Below, piece by piece: positions 50,788-60,166 of a stretch of DNA of 64,000 nt. This DNA comes from Microcaldota archaeon. Its GTDB lineage: Archaea > Micrarchaeota > Micrarchaeia > Micrarchaeales > Micrarchaeaceae. Under the pieces are notes generated by a model that saw only the letters and a program-made list of their open reading frames with translations, was not told the origin of the DNA and did no database searches. The stretch spans positions 1 through 64,000 of the forward strand of contig JAJZYW010000002.1 in NCBI GenBank assembly GCA_021797895.1, read 5' to 3'. The translations under genes and the position numbers were made by a program. Position 1 is the first letter of the stretch. Each line of letters opens with the position of its first letter.

Positions 50788-52170
50788 CGGATATGCACTC
50801 TTTTCTCCGTACTCAATCAGTATTCTGTTCTGGTTGGAGTAATAGTTGTCGAATCTCCTGATTCCTATGCTGCCAGCTACGATATCAGACACTATTGATA
50901 TGCGTACCGCATCGCTTCCTGTGGATTCTTCTATGTCGTGCGACAGTCTGCTCGAATCGCCATCGTTGAAGATAGGCGAGATGTACAGGCCGCCCTCTAT
51001 GTCTGTTATGTCGCCTACGAAAGCATGCTTGTTTACTATGTTGCTTTCCCCTATTATGTTGCGTAGTATGCTCTTGATTCTTCCAGACCAATCGTTCTGG
51101 TTGTGCTTTGCGACATGGAATATCGCTTCATATTTCATCTGCAGCCCTGCAATGTTTATTGTCGGCCTTTTTATTATGCCCTGCTCAAGAAGCCGAAGGT
51201 AGGTGTACCTTGATGCTCCGCCTTCCAGCCCCAAGCCTGAATCCATCTCTGCAAAGCTGATTGAGGAATTCTGGTTCATCAGGCTCAGGACGTCGTACTC
51301 TCTTTTCCATATGGTTCCAGCTGTCTTTTTCGGCGAATCCTTTGTACGCCTGTATACTTTGGATTGCAGCATCTTCTCGAAGAATTCCTGCCTTAGTGGC
51401 ACGTAGCCGTACGTATTGTAGAAAAGTATCACCTTCCACTCCATGCTGTAGCCTGGAAGTATGCTTGAGCGCAGGTTGTACAGCATCTCCTTTGCCCTGT
51501 CTATGCTGTTCTCAACAAGGACGTACATGAAGAGGTCGTAGTCCCCCTTTGTTAGAGCTGCGAACTGGACCATCGGCTCGGATTCTACAGCTGCCTTTAT
51601 CTCCTCAAATTGGGGCTTCTTATCAAGGAACTTCGCGTTCACTATATAGTATACGTATCCAAGCTTCTCTACGTTTATCTCAAGTGTATATTTTATACCG
51701 AGCTTCTTTTCTAGGGCGAGTATGCTGTACCGCGTCCTTGGCTGCGACCAGCCCAGCATCTTGCCAAGATACTGCTGCGATATCCTCGAATTCATGCTGA
51801 GAGCCTGCAGTATAAACAAATCACGCTCGTCAAGCTTGGGCTGGATGATTTGAGCCTCAGAATCGTTTCTCACGGATCCCTCTTGCTGCAGCCCTGCCTG
51901 ATCCGCATACCTCGCTTTGTCAACACGCTGCCTTCTTGCCTGGTATCTGTGCCTTGCAGGTATGAAGAGGCCGCTCTGATTTATCCTGCCAAGGTACCTG
52001 CTTTTCCTGACGCTGCTCTCAGTATCTGCATCTCTTATTGCTAAACGTTCGTATACGCAATAGCTCCCGTTTATAAGCCTTATCTCGATATTTGGGCTGT
52101 ATTCCCTCTGCAAAGCCTCGAACGCAGCCCTTATCGGCTCCGGCGCTGAGTCTATCACCCTTGTCATCAT
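50761..52170 (-). CDS. Two-winged-helix Lrp/AsnC-like regulator with transposase-like N-terminal module
   Basis: This 469-aa protein has a first part (about 30-75, NGSYCVYERLAIRD and RKSRYLGRINQSGLFIPA) that resembles the N-terminal Y-V-Y-E ... R-Y-L-G-R/K-I motif of many transposases and related archaeal regulators. An HTH follows (LDERDLFILQALSMNSRISQQYLGKMLG, about 113-140), then an Lrp-type alpha-beta ligand-binding region (AALTKGDYDLFMYVLVE). A second winged helix lies at about 285-330 (KREYDVLSLMNQNSSISFAEMD). The gene is convergent with the duplicated small-protein locus and shares its 3' end with it. Its start is preceded by A+T-rich sequence. Targets are unknown. Confidence 0.75.
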   Translation of the reverse strand: MMTRVIDSAPEPIRAAFEALQREYSPNIEIRLINGSYCVYERLAIRDADTESSVRKSRYLGRINQSGLFIPARHRYQARRQRVDKARYADQAGLQQEGSVRNDSEAQIIQPKLDERDLFILQALSMNSRISQQYLGKMLGWSQPRTRYSILALEKKLGIKYTLEINVEKLGYVYYIVNAKFLDKKPQFEEIKAAVESEPMVQFAALTKGDYDLFMYVLVENSIDRAKEMLYNLRSSILPGYSMEWKVILFYNTYGYVPLRQEFFEKMLQSKVYRRTKDSPKKTAGTIWKREYDVLSLMNQNSSISFAEMDSGLGLEGGASRYTYLRLLEQGIIKRPTINIAGLQMKYEAIFHVAKHNQNDWSGRIKSILRNIIGESNIVNKHAFVGDITDIEGGLYISPIFNDGDSSRLSHDIEESTGSDAVRISIVSDIVAGSIGIRRFDNYYSNQNRILIEYGEKSAYPKINYSLKK

Positions 52171-52390
52171 ATCCCTTATGTATTAATATATTTCGCTAAG
52201 ATATAATAAATATACTATTTAATTATTAACTATTATACGTCTTATCATTGCTTAATAAATTATATTTTTTTATAGAATATGAATTATAGTTAGTTTAGTT
52301 AGCCAGATAAAGCATTCTCCGTTGGAAAAAACAGTAGTGCTATTTATAAAAGCTTCTTCATATTATCAATCAAGCAGGGGTTTGGTGGAC

Positions 52391-52492
52391 ATGGCAAATT
52401 ATATGAACGACTTCGATGTCATTCTACCCTCGACTAATCCTGGTTGTATCACTGTTTCCAACCTCCACCAGCCCTGCCTTTTTTGCGTTTAA
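52391..52492 (+). CDS. Possible 33-aa small protein
   Basis: ATG 52391 to TAA encodes MANYMNDFDVILPSTNPG followed by CITVSNLHQPCLFCV. GGTTTGGTGGAC immediately upstream gives a GGTGG site. Three cysteines near the C-terminus could bind a metal or form a disulfide. There is no recognised family, and the next gene starts 13 bases after its stop, so it may lead a small-gene cluster. Confidence 0.4.
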   Translation: MANYMNDFDVILPSTNPGCITVSNLHQPCLFCV

Positions 52493-52504
52493 TTGGTGGT
52501 TTGG

Positions 52505-52762
52505 ATGCACGTATGGGAAATAAAGTTTGTGCTGTCCCTTCCCGTTTTGGGAAAGTGGGCAAGGAAGAAGCGCGACAAGTGGGTTTTTGAGGACGACCCG
52601 AACAATAAGCGCCCTGTTGTAGGGATTGCGCTCAGCAAGATTGCATTCATGTACGTGTGGGGCGACATGCCGATAAAGGATCAGCTCAGCGAGTACGACT
52701 TCAAGAGGTTCCTTGAATACAACAACATAACTGAGTATGATCTTCCTGAGAAGTACAGGTAA
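52505..52762 (+). CDS. Hypothetical protein, 85 aa
   Basis: From ATG 52505 (GGTGGTTTGG upstream) the 85-aa product begins MHVWEIKFVLSLPVLGKWARKKRDKW and contains two short hydrophobic stretches that are too weak to be clear membrane helices. The central FEDDPNNKRPVVGIALSKIAFMYVWGD and the C-terminal KRFLEYNNITEYDLPEKYR suggest a compact alpha/beta fold. No family is recognised. It overlaps no other gene; the next starts 20 bases on. Confidence 0.6.
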   Translation: MHVWEIKFVLSLPVLGKWARKKRDKWVFEDDPNNKRPVVGIALSKIAFMYVWGDMPIKDQLSEYDFKRFLEYNNITEYDLPEKYR

Positions 52763-52781
52763 TATTAAATGGGTGGGGAGC

Positions 52782-53099
52782 ATGGGCAGTACTAAAAACA
52801 CCAGAAGCAACGGAAACCTTGTCGAGACGACAAGGTCTGGGAAGAGGTTCTACAGGCTCTATTTTATTAAGCCCCCAATAAAGGCTGAAATGGAAGACCT
52901 CGGCGACGAGCTGATAAGGATGAACGAGGTAGAGGAGGTTTTCCTTACAGATGGCGACTATGGCTATGTCGTCAAGGCGCGCTTTGACGAGGAGAAGGAG
53001 CCCTCAAACGTGGAGCGCTTCCTGCAGAAGCGCCTTGGGAACCGCTACGGCAAGGTTACTGCTTTTGACAAGTACGGTCCGGTGCGCAGGATGCAGTAA
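52782..53099 (+). CDS. Hypothetical small protein with ACT/RAM-like fold
   Basis: From ATG 52782 (GGTGGGGAGC upstream) the product has 105 aa. A basic N-terminus (GSTKNTRSNGNLVETTRSGKRFYRLY) precedes an alpha/beta stretch, PPIKAEMEDLGDELIRMNEVEEVFLTDGDYGYVVKARFDEEKE, whose pattern (helix, then DGDYGYVVKA strand pair) resembles the ligand-binding part of Lrp-type regulators. There is no DNA-binding domain. The function is unknown; an effector or antagonist of Lrp-like proteins is one guess. Confidence 0.6.
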   Translation: MGSTKNTRSNGNLVETTRSGKRFYRLYFIKPPIKAEMEDLGDELIRMNEVEEVFLTDGDYGYVVKARFDEEKEPSNVERFLQKRLGNRYGKVTAFDKYGPVRRMQ

Positions 53100-53169
53100 T
53101 TGGAGGGCGCGACACCGCGTTTCCGGCAACGCATAAATATTCTTTAAGCCGATATGATTTTGTGATAGC

Positions 53170-53376
53170 ATGGCAGCCAAGAAGGCTTCTGCGAAGAAAA
53201 GCATACATAGAAAAGTTGAAAAATCTAAAAAGGAGTACAGGAAGCATGACGCACACAAGGAGATCTACAACAAGGAGTACCATGAGGTAAAGTACTCTGA
53301 GGAGCACAGGTGCCCGGTGTGCGGCAGCAGGATAGACGAGAACGGAATGTGCGCCTGCGGCGCGGGAGGCTCCTGA
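53170..53376 (+). CDS. Small Lys-rich protein with zinc-ribbon end
   Basis: This 68-aa protein has a strongly basic first part (MAAKKASAKKSIHRKVEKSKKEYRKHDAHK) and a C-terminal CPVCGSRIDENGMCACG, giving a C-x-x-C ... C-x-C metal site. It may bind RNA or DNA. A TATA-like cataaatatt lies upstream and GTGATAGC precedes ATG 53170. No family is assigned. Confidence 0.7.
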   Translation: MAAKKASAKKSIHRKVEKSKKEYRKHDAHKEIYNKEYHEVKYSEEHRCPVCGSRIDENGMCACGAGGS

Positions 53377-53416
53377 GAGCCCCTTACGCCCAAGCTTTAT
53401 AAATCCCTTATTTTTG

Positions 53417-54325
53417 CTATACTACCCTTCTTGCCTGGACCATCGAGTCTATTGAGGTTATTGGGGCTGAGCTCTCCTCTATCTCCTGCATCGATGGGTA
53501 GTAGTCTTCGTAGTTGCTTATGTTCGCGCTTATCCTCTCCCCATATGAAGGAGTAAGGGAATTCTTGTAGAATATGCCCAGCGGTATCTTCTCGTCCGAA
53601 GGATAGGCAAGCTTTATGGCCTGGTTCATCTTCTCTATAACCTCCGACTGGTCCTTGACCTCGTAGTCCACCTTAGCCTCGTAAACGCGCTCCTTGTACC
53701 ATTCGTTTGTGTTTATGTCGTTGTAGGTTGGGCAGGGCTGCAGCATGTCGACAAATGCCATGCCCTTGTGCTGTATAGCCTGTTTTATTATCTCCTTTGA
53801 GAGAGGTATGTTGTAGGCGAAAGTCCTGGCCACGAACGTGTATCCTGAGGATATCGCGAGCGCTATCGGGTTTATCGGGTCGTTTATGTTCGGCTCTGGC
53901 AGCGACTTTGTCTTCTCGCCACGCTTTAGCGTTGGCGACGCCTGCCCTTTAGTGAGGCCGTAGACGCCGTTGTTGTGTACTATTATTGTCATGTTGACGT
54001 TCCTCCTGCCTGCGCTGACGAAGTGCCCCACCCCTATGCCGAACGTGTCACCATCTCCTGCATCCACTACAACATTGAGCTTCGGGTTTGAGAGCTTTAT
54101 CCCTACGGCAAACGCCAGAGCTCTTCCGTGAAGCGTGTGCACCCCGGCTATCGGACCTGAAACGAAGTGAGGAAGCTTCCCGGAGCAGCCTATCCCTGAC
54201 ACGAGAACCGCGTCAGTGTAGTCTAGCTTCAGCTCAGAGAGCGCGCTTTCCACAGATCTAAGTATGCCGAAGTCCCCGCACCCGGGGCACCAGTCGTTGA
54301 ATTCAAGCTGCTCATTTACCTTCAT
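53417..54325 (-). CDS. 2-oxoacid:ferredoxin oxidoreductase, beta subunit
   Basis: This 302-aa thiamine-diphosphate-binding subunit oxidises 2-oxoacids with CoA and reduces ferredoxin. The four Fe-S cysteines are seen as WCPGCGDFG (C13, C16), GIGCSGKLP (C47) and LQPCPTYND (C198), as in Sulfolobus two-subunit enzymes. The ThDP motif [13 protein letters not shown] plus [15 protein letters not shown] follow. It overlaps the alpha gene by 14 bases downstream on the same strand. The likely substrates are pyruvate and 2-oxoglutarate. Confidence 0.93.
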   Translation of the reverse strand: MKVNEQLEFNDWCPGCGDFGILRSVESALSELKLDYTDAVLVSGIGCSGKLPHFVSGPIAGVHTLHGRALAFAVGIKLSNPKLNVVVDAGDGDTFGIGVGHFVSAGRRNVNMTIIVHNNGVYGLTKGQASPTLKRGEKTKSLPEPNINDPINPIALAISSGYTFVARTFAYNIPLSKEIIKQAIQHKGMAFVDMLQPCPTYNDINTNEWYKERVYEAKVDYEVKDQSEVIEKMNQAIKLAYPSDEKIPLGIFYKNSLTPSYGERISANISNYEDYYPSMQEIEESSAPITSIDSMVQARRVV

Positions 54326-56186
54326 TCAAAACCACCTTCTTAGTATCATTCTTTACCACGTCGCTGATTGAGCTCACGACCTCGTCCTTTGTCATCGGGC
54401 GGCCGTTCCACTTCAGCACGTAGTGCGTAGGCTTTATGCCTGTATTCTCGGTGAGCAGGCGTGCGCCCTGCGCAGTGTAGTTGTTCTCCATCGCTATGAT
54501 CCTCTTCTTTCCTGAAAGGAGCTTTGCCATCAGTTCAGACGGATACGGGCTGAAGAGCCTCACCTGCACCATCTGCACGCTTATGCCCTTTGCCTTGAGC
54601 TCTTCCATCGCGTCGAGTATGGCGCCCTTTGGAGAGCCCCACGTCAGTATTACAGTATCGGAGGAGCCAACCGAGTTTGCCATCTGGTTCTCCTGAAGCA
54701 CCTTGAAGACAAGCTGCCCTTTCTTGATCCTCTTCTCGTACATGGCGATCCTGTTCTCTGATTCCTCTGTTATGTGGCCGTACTCGTTGTGCTCATCTCC
54801 AGTATAGTACATATGCGCGTGGCCTAGCGGTGCCCTTGGCGAGATTCCGTCTTCTGTCAGCTCGAATCTCTTGTAATTCTCTGGGTCACCGGGAGAAATC
54901 AGCTTTCCGCGCTCTATCTTGAACTTGCCCGAGGTTATCGTCTCCTCGTCCATCACAGCATATGCGTTTGCGAGCGTCTTCTCTATTATGTGGATAGCGG
55001 GGGTCTGGCAAAGCTCAGCAAGGTTAAGCGCCATTACTGCGTCGCTGAATACCTCTGCGTGGTCTCCTGAAGCTATGACAATCCTAGTGAATTCGCCGTG
55101 TCCTACATTGACAGCAAGAAGCAGGTCCGACTGTCCGCTTCTGGTAGGCAGGCCTGTTGCAGGCGAGCCCCTCATGTAGTACGTCACGAGAACGGGCACC
55201 TCGTTCATTCCTGCCCAAGAGATCCCCTCGTTCATTAGCGAGAAGCCAGGACCGGATGTGGCGGTTGCAGCCCTTGCGCCGGTGAGCGCGGCTCCGTTTG
55301 CAGCGTTTATCGCTGCGAGCTCGTCCTCTGTCTGGAGCACGACTACGCCGCGCGTCTTTCCGTCGGAAGTCTTGAGCACCTGATTCGCTTCTATGTATGT
55401 GCTCTCGTCAGAAGCAGGGGTTATTGGATAGTATGACTGGAACGACAGGCCACCGTAAAGCTTGCCTATCGCGGATATGGTGTTGCCGTCAAGCTGCACC
55501 CTGTGCCCTTTGATTGGGAGCTCCTTGAGGTTGTAGCTGTTCTGGACGGATTTGAAGCCTGCCTGCGCTGCCAGCGTGTCGAGCTCGGCAATCTTTGCGT
55601 TCTTGAAGGTAGATTTTATCGCATCAAGAAGATACTTCTGATTGAGGCCGAGAAGACCGAAGGAAGCGCCCGCGCAGAGCATGTTCCTCGCCTTCTCTGC
55701 CACGAAAGGATCCATCTTGAGCTGGTTTATAATATCTTTCATCAGTGGCCCGTAGTCTATGCCTATGCACTTTACGCCCTTCTTTTCGAGAAACTTGACC
55801 ACATCCGCAATGGATATGCCGAGGCCAGCCTTCTCAAGAATTGCTGCAGCCTTGACGGCTATCTCAGGCTCAAGGGAGCGCACCTTGTCAATCGTCATCG
55901 CTTCTACTCCCTTGTCGTATATCAGGAAGTCGGTAACCTCGTCATAATGCTGAAATATCGTCTCGGCGTCGAATGTCGCGAGTATGTTTACAGTGCTGTT
56001 GACGCTGTGCTGCGGGCTGTCGCTCAGCAGCACGTTGAAGTAGCTGTGCCTTCCTTTTATGTTTGAGAAGTACTCCCTGCTCCCGAAAATATAATACCCT
56101 GCGCGGGCTACTGCAGCTCCGAAAACGTTGGCGGACGTATCCACTCCGAGTCCCTGGGCTCCGCCTATCATCCAGCTCAATCTCAT
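54312..56186 (-). CDS. 2-oxoacid:ferredoxin oxidoreductase, fused gamma-alpha subunit
   Basis: This 624-aa subunit fuses the gamma domain (N-terminal about 1-200: [26 protein letters not shown]) with the alpha domain, whose [14 protein letters not shown] is the substrate-site motif of the Sulfolobus-type enzyme. [24 protein letters not shown] and [18 protein letters not shown] follow in order. The two-subunit arrangement is common in Thermoplasma and Sulfolobus and differs from four-subunit enzymes of strict anaerobes. The ATG start is at 56186 and the gene leads the two-gene unit. Confidence 0.93.
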   Translation of the reverse strand: MRLSWMIGGAQGLGVDTSANVFGAAVARAGYYIFGSREYFSNIKGRHSYFNVLLSDSPQHSVNSTVNILATFDAETIFQHYDEVTDFLIYDKGVEAMTIDKVRSLEPEIAVKAAAILEKAGLGISIADVVKFLEKKGVKCIGIDYGPLMKDIINQLKMDPFVAEKARNMLCAGASFGLLGLNQKYLLDAIKSTFKNAKIAELDTLAAQAGFKSVQNSYNLKELPIKGHRVQLDGNTISAIGKLYGGLSFQSYYPITPASDESTYIEANQVLKTSDGKTRGVVVLQTEDELAAINAANGAALTGARAATATSGPGFSLMNEGISWAGMNEVPVLVTYYMRGSPATGLPTRSGQSDLLLAVNVGHGEFTRIVIASGDHAEVFSDAVMALNLAELCQTPAIHIIEKTLANAYAVMDEETITSGKFKIERGKLISPGDPENYKRFELTEDGISPRAPLGHAHMYYTGDEHNEYGHITEESENRIAMYEKRIKKGQLVFKVLQENQMANSVGSSDTVILTWGSPKGAILDAMEELKAKGISVQMVQVRLFSPYPSELMAKLLSGKKRIIAMENNYTAQGARLLTENTGIKPTHYVLKWNGRPMTKDEVVSSISDVVKNDTKKVVLNEGK

Positions 56187-56327
56187 AAAGACACCGATGC
56201 GCTTACTCTTTTAATCTTTATAAAGCAATCGGAAAAATATCTGTTCCGATGGTGCGGTTGTTGGCAGTGTAGGCGCATAAAGGGATTTTCTGGCAAGCAA
56301 TTTAGTTGTTTGATTTGAGCCCAAAGC

Positions 56328-56936
56328 ATGGAGATCATAGACATTTCAACAGAGATAAGCGAACGCATGACAATATATCCTGGAAATCCAGGCGTCAGCA
56401 TAAAGACCAGGCGCAACGCAGACGGATTTGCAGTATCAGAGCTTCGCATAGGCAGCCACACGGGCACGCACATGGATGCACCATACCACGTCTTCGACTC
56501 TGGAAAAAGAGCTGGCGGCACAAAACTTGAGAAGCTGTATGGAAGGTGCAGGGTCCTAGACCTTACAAAAGTCAAGGGTTCGATAGAAGCAGACGACATA
56601 AGGGTATTCAGGATAAGGAGAGGGGAGATAATACTCCTAAAGACAAGGAACTCACTGATCAAAAGCAAAAGGTTCAGGAAGGATTTCGTCTACATAGGGA
56701 AGAGCGCGGCAAAGCTTCTTGCAGAATCAGGAGCAAATGCGATTGGGGTTGACTACCTCAGCGTCGAGAAGTTTGGTGCAAAGCCCGAATCGCACAGGAT
56801 ACTCCTCAGTAAAATGGCGGTCTTCGAGGGGCTGTCGCTCAGCAATATAAAGCCAGGCAGCTACCTTTTCATCGGCTTTCCTATCAAGATTGGCATAGAT
56901 GCAGCTCCAGTGAGGGCTGTCCTGATTAAAAATTAG
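56328..56936 (+). CDS. Cyclase-family metal hydrolase (kynurenine formamidase-like)
   Basis: The 202-aa protein contains DISTEISERMTIYPGNP at the N-terminus and the metal motif GSHTGTHMDAPYHVFDSG (H-x-G-T-H-x-D), diagnostic of the PF04199 cyclase family, with ANAIGVDYLSVEKFG and a C-terminal FIGFPIKIGIDAAPVRAVL at usual places. The family hydrolyses formamides, lactams or esters. No kynurenine pathway neighbours are present, so the substrate is unknown. The stop is nine bases from the convergent pus10 stop. Confidence 0.9.
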   Translation: MEIIDISTEISERMTIYPGNPGVSIKTRRNADGFAVSELRIGSHTGTHMDAPYHVFDSGKRAGGTKLEKLYGRCRVLDLTKVKGSIEADDIRVFRIRRGEIILLKTRNSLIKSKRFRKDFVYIGKSAAKLLAESGANAIGVDYLSVEKFGAKPESHRILLSKMAVFEGLSLSNIKPGSYLFIGFPIKIGIDAAPVRAVLIKN

Positions 56937-56944
56937 CAATCCAG

Positions 56945-58030
56945 TCACACAAACTCGACATCGGTAACGTCAAGCTCCGCTACCCTGCATTGTATGCCGA
57001 GAAGCTGCGAAAGGCTGGGCTTGGTCCTGCCATCGTCGCCGCTGACAAACTCTTTTATGTAAGTTCCGTGCTCGGCTAGAAGAGACATCCTGAAGCCTTC
57101 ATCGCTTATATTGGTGAACTCTATATTGTCAACGGCCCTTACCCTGACGATGTCTGAGCGCCTGTGTGCCACCCTGTTCGGCGTGCGCTGCTCCAGCTCT
57201 ATAGGCGCCAGCCCGGATATCGCTTCAAGCTTTTCCCTCTCGACCTGCGCTTCCGATGAAACAACAGCTTCGTACCTCTTCATAGCCTTTGAGGTGTCTA
57301 CGCGCAGAGCCTCCTGCCTGCCGGATGCGGCGAGGCCGAGAGCTTCTACATCGCCCGATGAAGCAATCTCCTTTGAAGCTTCAGCAAGATCTACAGTGCG
57401 CCTCTTTGGCGAGAGTATCTCTATCGCGAAAGGCCTGCCGGTGCCGAGCATGCGCACATCTATATCCTCCCTGCCCAGGGCGTGGAGCTTGCTTCCGGCG
57501 CCTTCGCACATCCTTATCAGCGGCGCTGCTATCCTCTCCTCAACGCTGCTTGGATACATCCTGCCTGTGAAGCCGCACTCCTTGCAGCCGCGGCCGGAGC
57601 ATTTCCTGCAGAGCCACTTTGACTGTGGCATGGCGCGCGACTTCTTGACGTATCGCCCGCTGAAGAATGCGGAGGAAACGCGAAGCTCAATCCTTTCGTT
57701 TATTGTGTCAACTGTCGCAATTATGTCAGGATCTACAGGTGTCGCAGTCTTGCCTGTCCGCTTCTCTAGCCCTTCACCGACGTATATCTCAAGGGCTTTC
57801 TTGATTCCCTGCTTGTTTTCTGACAGCCTTGCATCAGCGTCGATTACCTTCTTGCGTATGAATGCACCAAGCCAGAAGGTAGAGAATTCATATTCTGATA
57901 CTGCCTTTACTGCCATGTCCAGATATGAGCTGAACTTGTCCGAAAGCCCCATGCATGCTTCGCATCCGCTACCCTCTGATGCCTCAGATTCCAGACCGAG
58001 CCTTGCCGAGCAACTCTCGCAAAGACGCAT
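56945..58030 (-). CDS. pus10: tRNA pseudouridine synthase Pus10
   Basis: Archaeal Pus10 makes pseudouridine 54 and 55 in the tRNA T-loop. The 361-aa protein has an N-terminal zinc site (CESC ... CEAC, about 4-30) and THUMP-like middle, then a second CRKCSGRGCKEC and the catalytic block LHALGREDIDVRMLGTGRPFAIEILSP (catalytic Asp within REDIDVR). The later QCRVAELDV tail is also typical. ATG 58030 is divergent from the glycoside-hydrolase-like gene. Confidence 0.93.
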   Translation of the reverse strand: MRLCESCSARLGLESEASEGSGCEACMGLSDKFSSYLDMAVKAVSEYEFSTFWLGAFIRKKVIDADARLSENKQGIKKALEIYVGEGLEKRTGKTATPVDPDIIATVDTINERIELRVSSAFFSGRYVKKSRAMPQSKWLCRKCSGRGCKECGFTGRMYPSSVEERIAAPLIRMCEGAGSKLHALGREDIDVRMLGTGRPFAIEILSPKRRTVDLAEASKEIASSGDVEALGLAASGRQEALRVDTSKAMKRYEAVVSSEAQVEREKLEAISGLAPIELEQRTPNRVAHRRSDIVRVRAVDNIEFTNISDEGFRMSLLAEHGTYIKEFVSGDDGRTKPSLSQLLGIQCRVAELDVTDVEFV

Positions 58031-58069
58031 AAATGCACCATTTTAATATATGCGCTGGAAATTAAATCC

Positions 58070-59110
58070 GTGAAACTCCAACGTGCTTATATATACGCCG
58101 CACTGGTTATTATTGCTGTCGCAGCTGCAGCGTTGCTTTTTGCAGCGTCGCAGCCACACCACACCGCAAGGAATGCAGGCATAGTCTTCGGCGCTGATGG
58201 AGGCAGCATGAACTACTCGCAGATGGCATTCGCGAGGAGCATGGGCATAGGGTATGACAGGCTCGACATAGAGATGAACAACTCGTTCCACAGCTATGTG
58301 GAGAACCTCACCAGTAACAACATAAGCGTGCTCGGCATAATAGACTACAGGACGATGAACGTCAGCTTTTCTTCAAAAAACGGCGCGCTAGAGTGTGTAT
58401 CAAACTGCAACTGGACGCTAAGTGAATGGAACAGCACAGTATCAAACGTTATACGCGCATATCCAATGATACACGTCTGGGAGATATGGAACGAGCCGCA
58501 GTTCCCTGAATTCCAGGATGGATTTAACAATGGCAGCGTCCACAACTACTACTTAATGCTGAAAAGCGCTTATACGAGGATAAAGGCTTACGACCCGAAA
58601 GATACAGTACTCTGCCTTGGCGGCGACAACATATACGAGGGAGGAGGAACTCCTTGGATGTACGGCTATTACTGGGCTGAGCAGCTGTGGGGCTACGGCG
58701 CAGGAAAGTACTGCAGCGCGATATCCCTTCATGCTTATACTGGATTTGAGTACCTCCCGAGCCAGGTGCCTTACGGCAGCTCCAGAAGCGTAGGAAGCAT
58801 TTTCAACCAGTCGCTCTCGATGTACGAGAATCTTACAGGAAAGCCGATCTGGATAACCGAGGTTGGGATGCCTTCCAATAACCTCACGGGGATTGCCCCG
58901 GGCCTGGCAAGCTCCTACGCAAAACAGAGCGAATTCCTCAACCAGTCATTTGATCTGTTTGCGTCGAAACCATACGTTGCCGGTATATTCTGGTTCAACA
59001 TAAACGGCTACATTGACAAGCCGTACAACCTGAGCATGGGGCTTTTTACAAGGAACTTCACCCCCAAGCCCGCGCTCTACGCCTTCCGCAGCCAGGAGGA
59101 TAGAAATTAA
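58070..59110 (+). CDS. Membrane-anchored glycoside-hydrolase-like (TIM-barrel) protein
   Basis: The 346-aa product starts with GTG 58070 and an N-terminal anchor (AYIYAALVIIAVAAAALLFAA), followed by a secreted domain rich in N-x-S/T sites. HVWEIWNEPQFPEFQ contains the acid/base Asn-Glu-Pro signature of clan GH-A (GH5/GH39-like), and GKPIWITEVGMPS holds the likely nucleophile Glu on a later strand; LHAYTGFEY and GIFWFNINGY fit the barrel. The substrate cannot be assigned; it may trim polysaccharide or glycans of its own surface or of a host. Confidence 0.82.
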   Translation: MKLQRAYIYAALVIIAVAAAALLFAASQPHHTARNAGIVFGADGGSMNYSQMAFARSMGIGYDRLDIEMNNSFHSYVENLTSNNISVLGIIDYRTMNVSFSSKNGALECVSNCNWTLSEWNSTVSNVIRAYPMIHVWEIWNEPQFPEFQDGFNNGSVHNYYLMLKSAYTRIKAYDPKDTVLCLGGDNIYEGGGTPWMYGYYWAEQLWGYGAGKYCSAISLHAYTGFEYLPSQVPYGSSRSVGSIFNQSLSMYENLTGKPIWITEVGMPSNNLTGIAPGLASSYAKQSEFLNQSFDLFASKPYVAGIFWFNINGYIDKPYNLSMGLFTRNFTPKPALYAFRSQEDRN

Positions 59111-59151
59111 TATCTTTAATGCTGTTATAATATTGTTATAAAGGTGTAACT

Positions 59152-59328
59152 ATGGCTACTTGCGCTTCGTGCGGCAAAAACATCAAGAAGGGCACCTGGT
59201 GCTTTACATGCAATGACTGCTATTCCGTGTACTGCCAGGACTGCGGGTATACAAAGAAGAATGAAGAGGACAAATATGTCTGCCTCAACTGCGGTGCTGA
59301 GATGCAGTACGGCATTGCAAACTACTGA
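59152..59328 (+). CDS. 58-aa zinc-ribbon protein with eight cysteines (not in track)
   Basis: ATG 59152 to TGA 59326-59328 encodes MATCASCGKNIKKGTWCFTC, then NDCYSVYCQDCGYTKKNEED, then KYVCLNCGAEMQYGIANY. C-x-x-C pairs occur at CASC, CFTC, CNDC, CQDC and CLNC, indicating one or two zinc-binding sites like a double zinc ribbon or ZZ-type finger. AAAGGTGTAACT gives a GGTG site. It was below the track cutoff. Function is unknown; small ribbons often serve in RNA or protein binding. Confidence 0.75.
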   Translation: MATCASCGKNIKKGTWCFTCNDCYSVYCQDCGYTKKNEEDKYVCLNCGAEMQYGIANY

Positions 59329-59350
59329 TGCAACGACACTGCGCCGCGGC

Positions 59351-60010
59351 TCACTTCTCTTTTACATTGCTCATCAGGGTAGTGTCCTTGTACCTCCATA
59401 GGTACAGCGAGGCTATCGACCTGTAGGGCTTCCATTTCGCGGATATTGCGGCTAGCTTCTCCTTTGAAGGGGGCTTCCTAAGCTTATAAGCCTTGATTAC
59501 AGCGTTGCGAAGGCCCAGGTCGTCCATCGCGAAGACGTCAGGCCTTCCCAGGCTGAACATCAGGAACATCTCGGCTGTCCAGCGACCGATTCCCTTAACC
59601 TTGGTTAGCTCAGCCACCACCTCATCGTCAGGCTTCTCCTTCAGCGATTCGAGCTCTACAAGCCCGTTCTCAAGCTTAAAGCAGAGGTCCTTTATGTAGG
59701 AGTATTTCTGCGGGCTTATCCCCGCATTGCGTATGAAGCTTTCTTCAGCCTTGAGGAACTGGCGCGGCGTTGGAAGCTTCCCCTTGTAAAGCCCCTTGAA
59801 CCTCCTGAGTATAGCCTCGGCAGCCTTCCCCGCAAGCTGCTGGAACACTATCGATTCGACCAGTGCGCTGTAATAATCAGACTCAAGCTCAAGCCACTTC
59901 ACGCTTGTGCCGGAGATTATCCTAGCAATAACAGGATCGCGTTTCATAAGGTACTCTGTGCCCTTCTTCCAGAATGACCTGCTTGACAGCGCACCGTTCC
60001 CAAAAGCCAT
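59351..60010 (-). CDS. DNA-3-methyladenine glycosylase II-like (AlkA/HhH-GPD)
   Basis: This 219-aa base-excision-repair enzyme removes alkylated bases. The segment LVESIVFQQLAGKAAEAILRRF is the typical helix of the HhH-GPD fold, VKGIGRWTAEMFLMF is the helix-hairpin-helix with glycine loop, and the catalytic Asp is in DVFAMDDLGLRNAV. The later WKPYRSIASLYLWRY matches AlkA. There is no C-terminal Cys cluster, so no 4Fe-4S is expected. ATG 60010 is likely the start; ATG 59953 is an alternative. Confidence 0.92.
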   Translation of the reverse strand: MAFGNGALSSRSFWKKGTEYLMKRDPVIARIISGTSVKWLELESDYYSALVESIVFQQLAGKAAEAILRRFKGLYKGKLPTPRQFLKAEESFIRNAGISPQKYSYIKDLCFKLENGLVELESLKEKPDDEVVAELTKVKGIGRWTAEMFLMFSLGRPDVFAMDDLGLRNAVIKAYKLRKPPSKEKLAAISAKWKPYRSIASLYLWRYKDTTLMSNVKEK

Positions 60011-60166
60011 AGCAGCACAACGGATAGCTCATCTGATGCAACATATTTATTTGTGCATTGCTTCTTCGGCATCTTTGCACGCTGCGCATGCAGAGCCTTT
60101 TATCTAGGCTGCCGCTAAATGCGACGACGGGAAAATGTATCCGATAGGCGCCTAATGAAACGGAAC

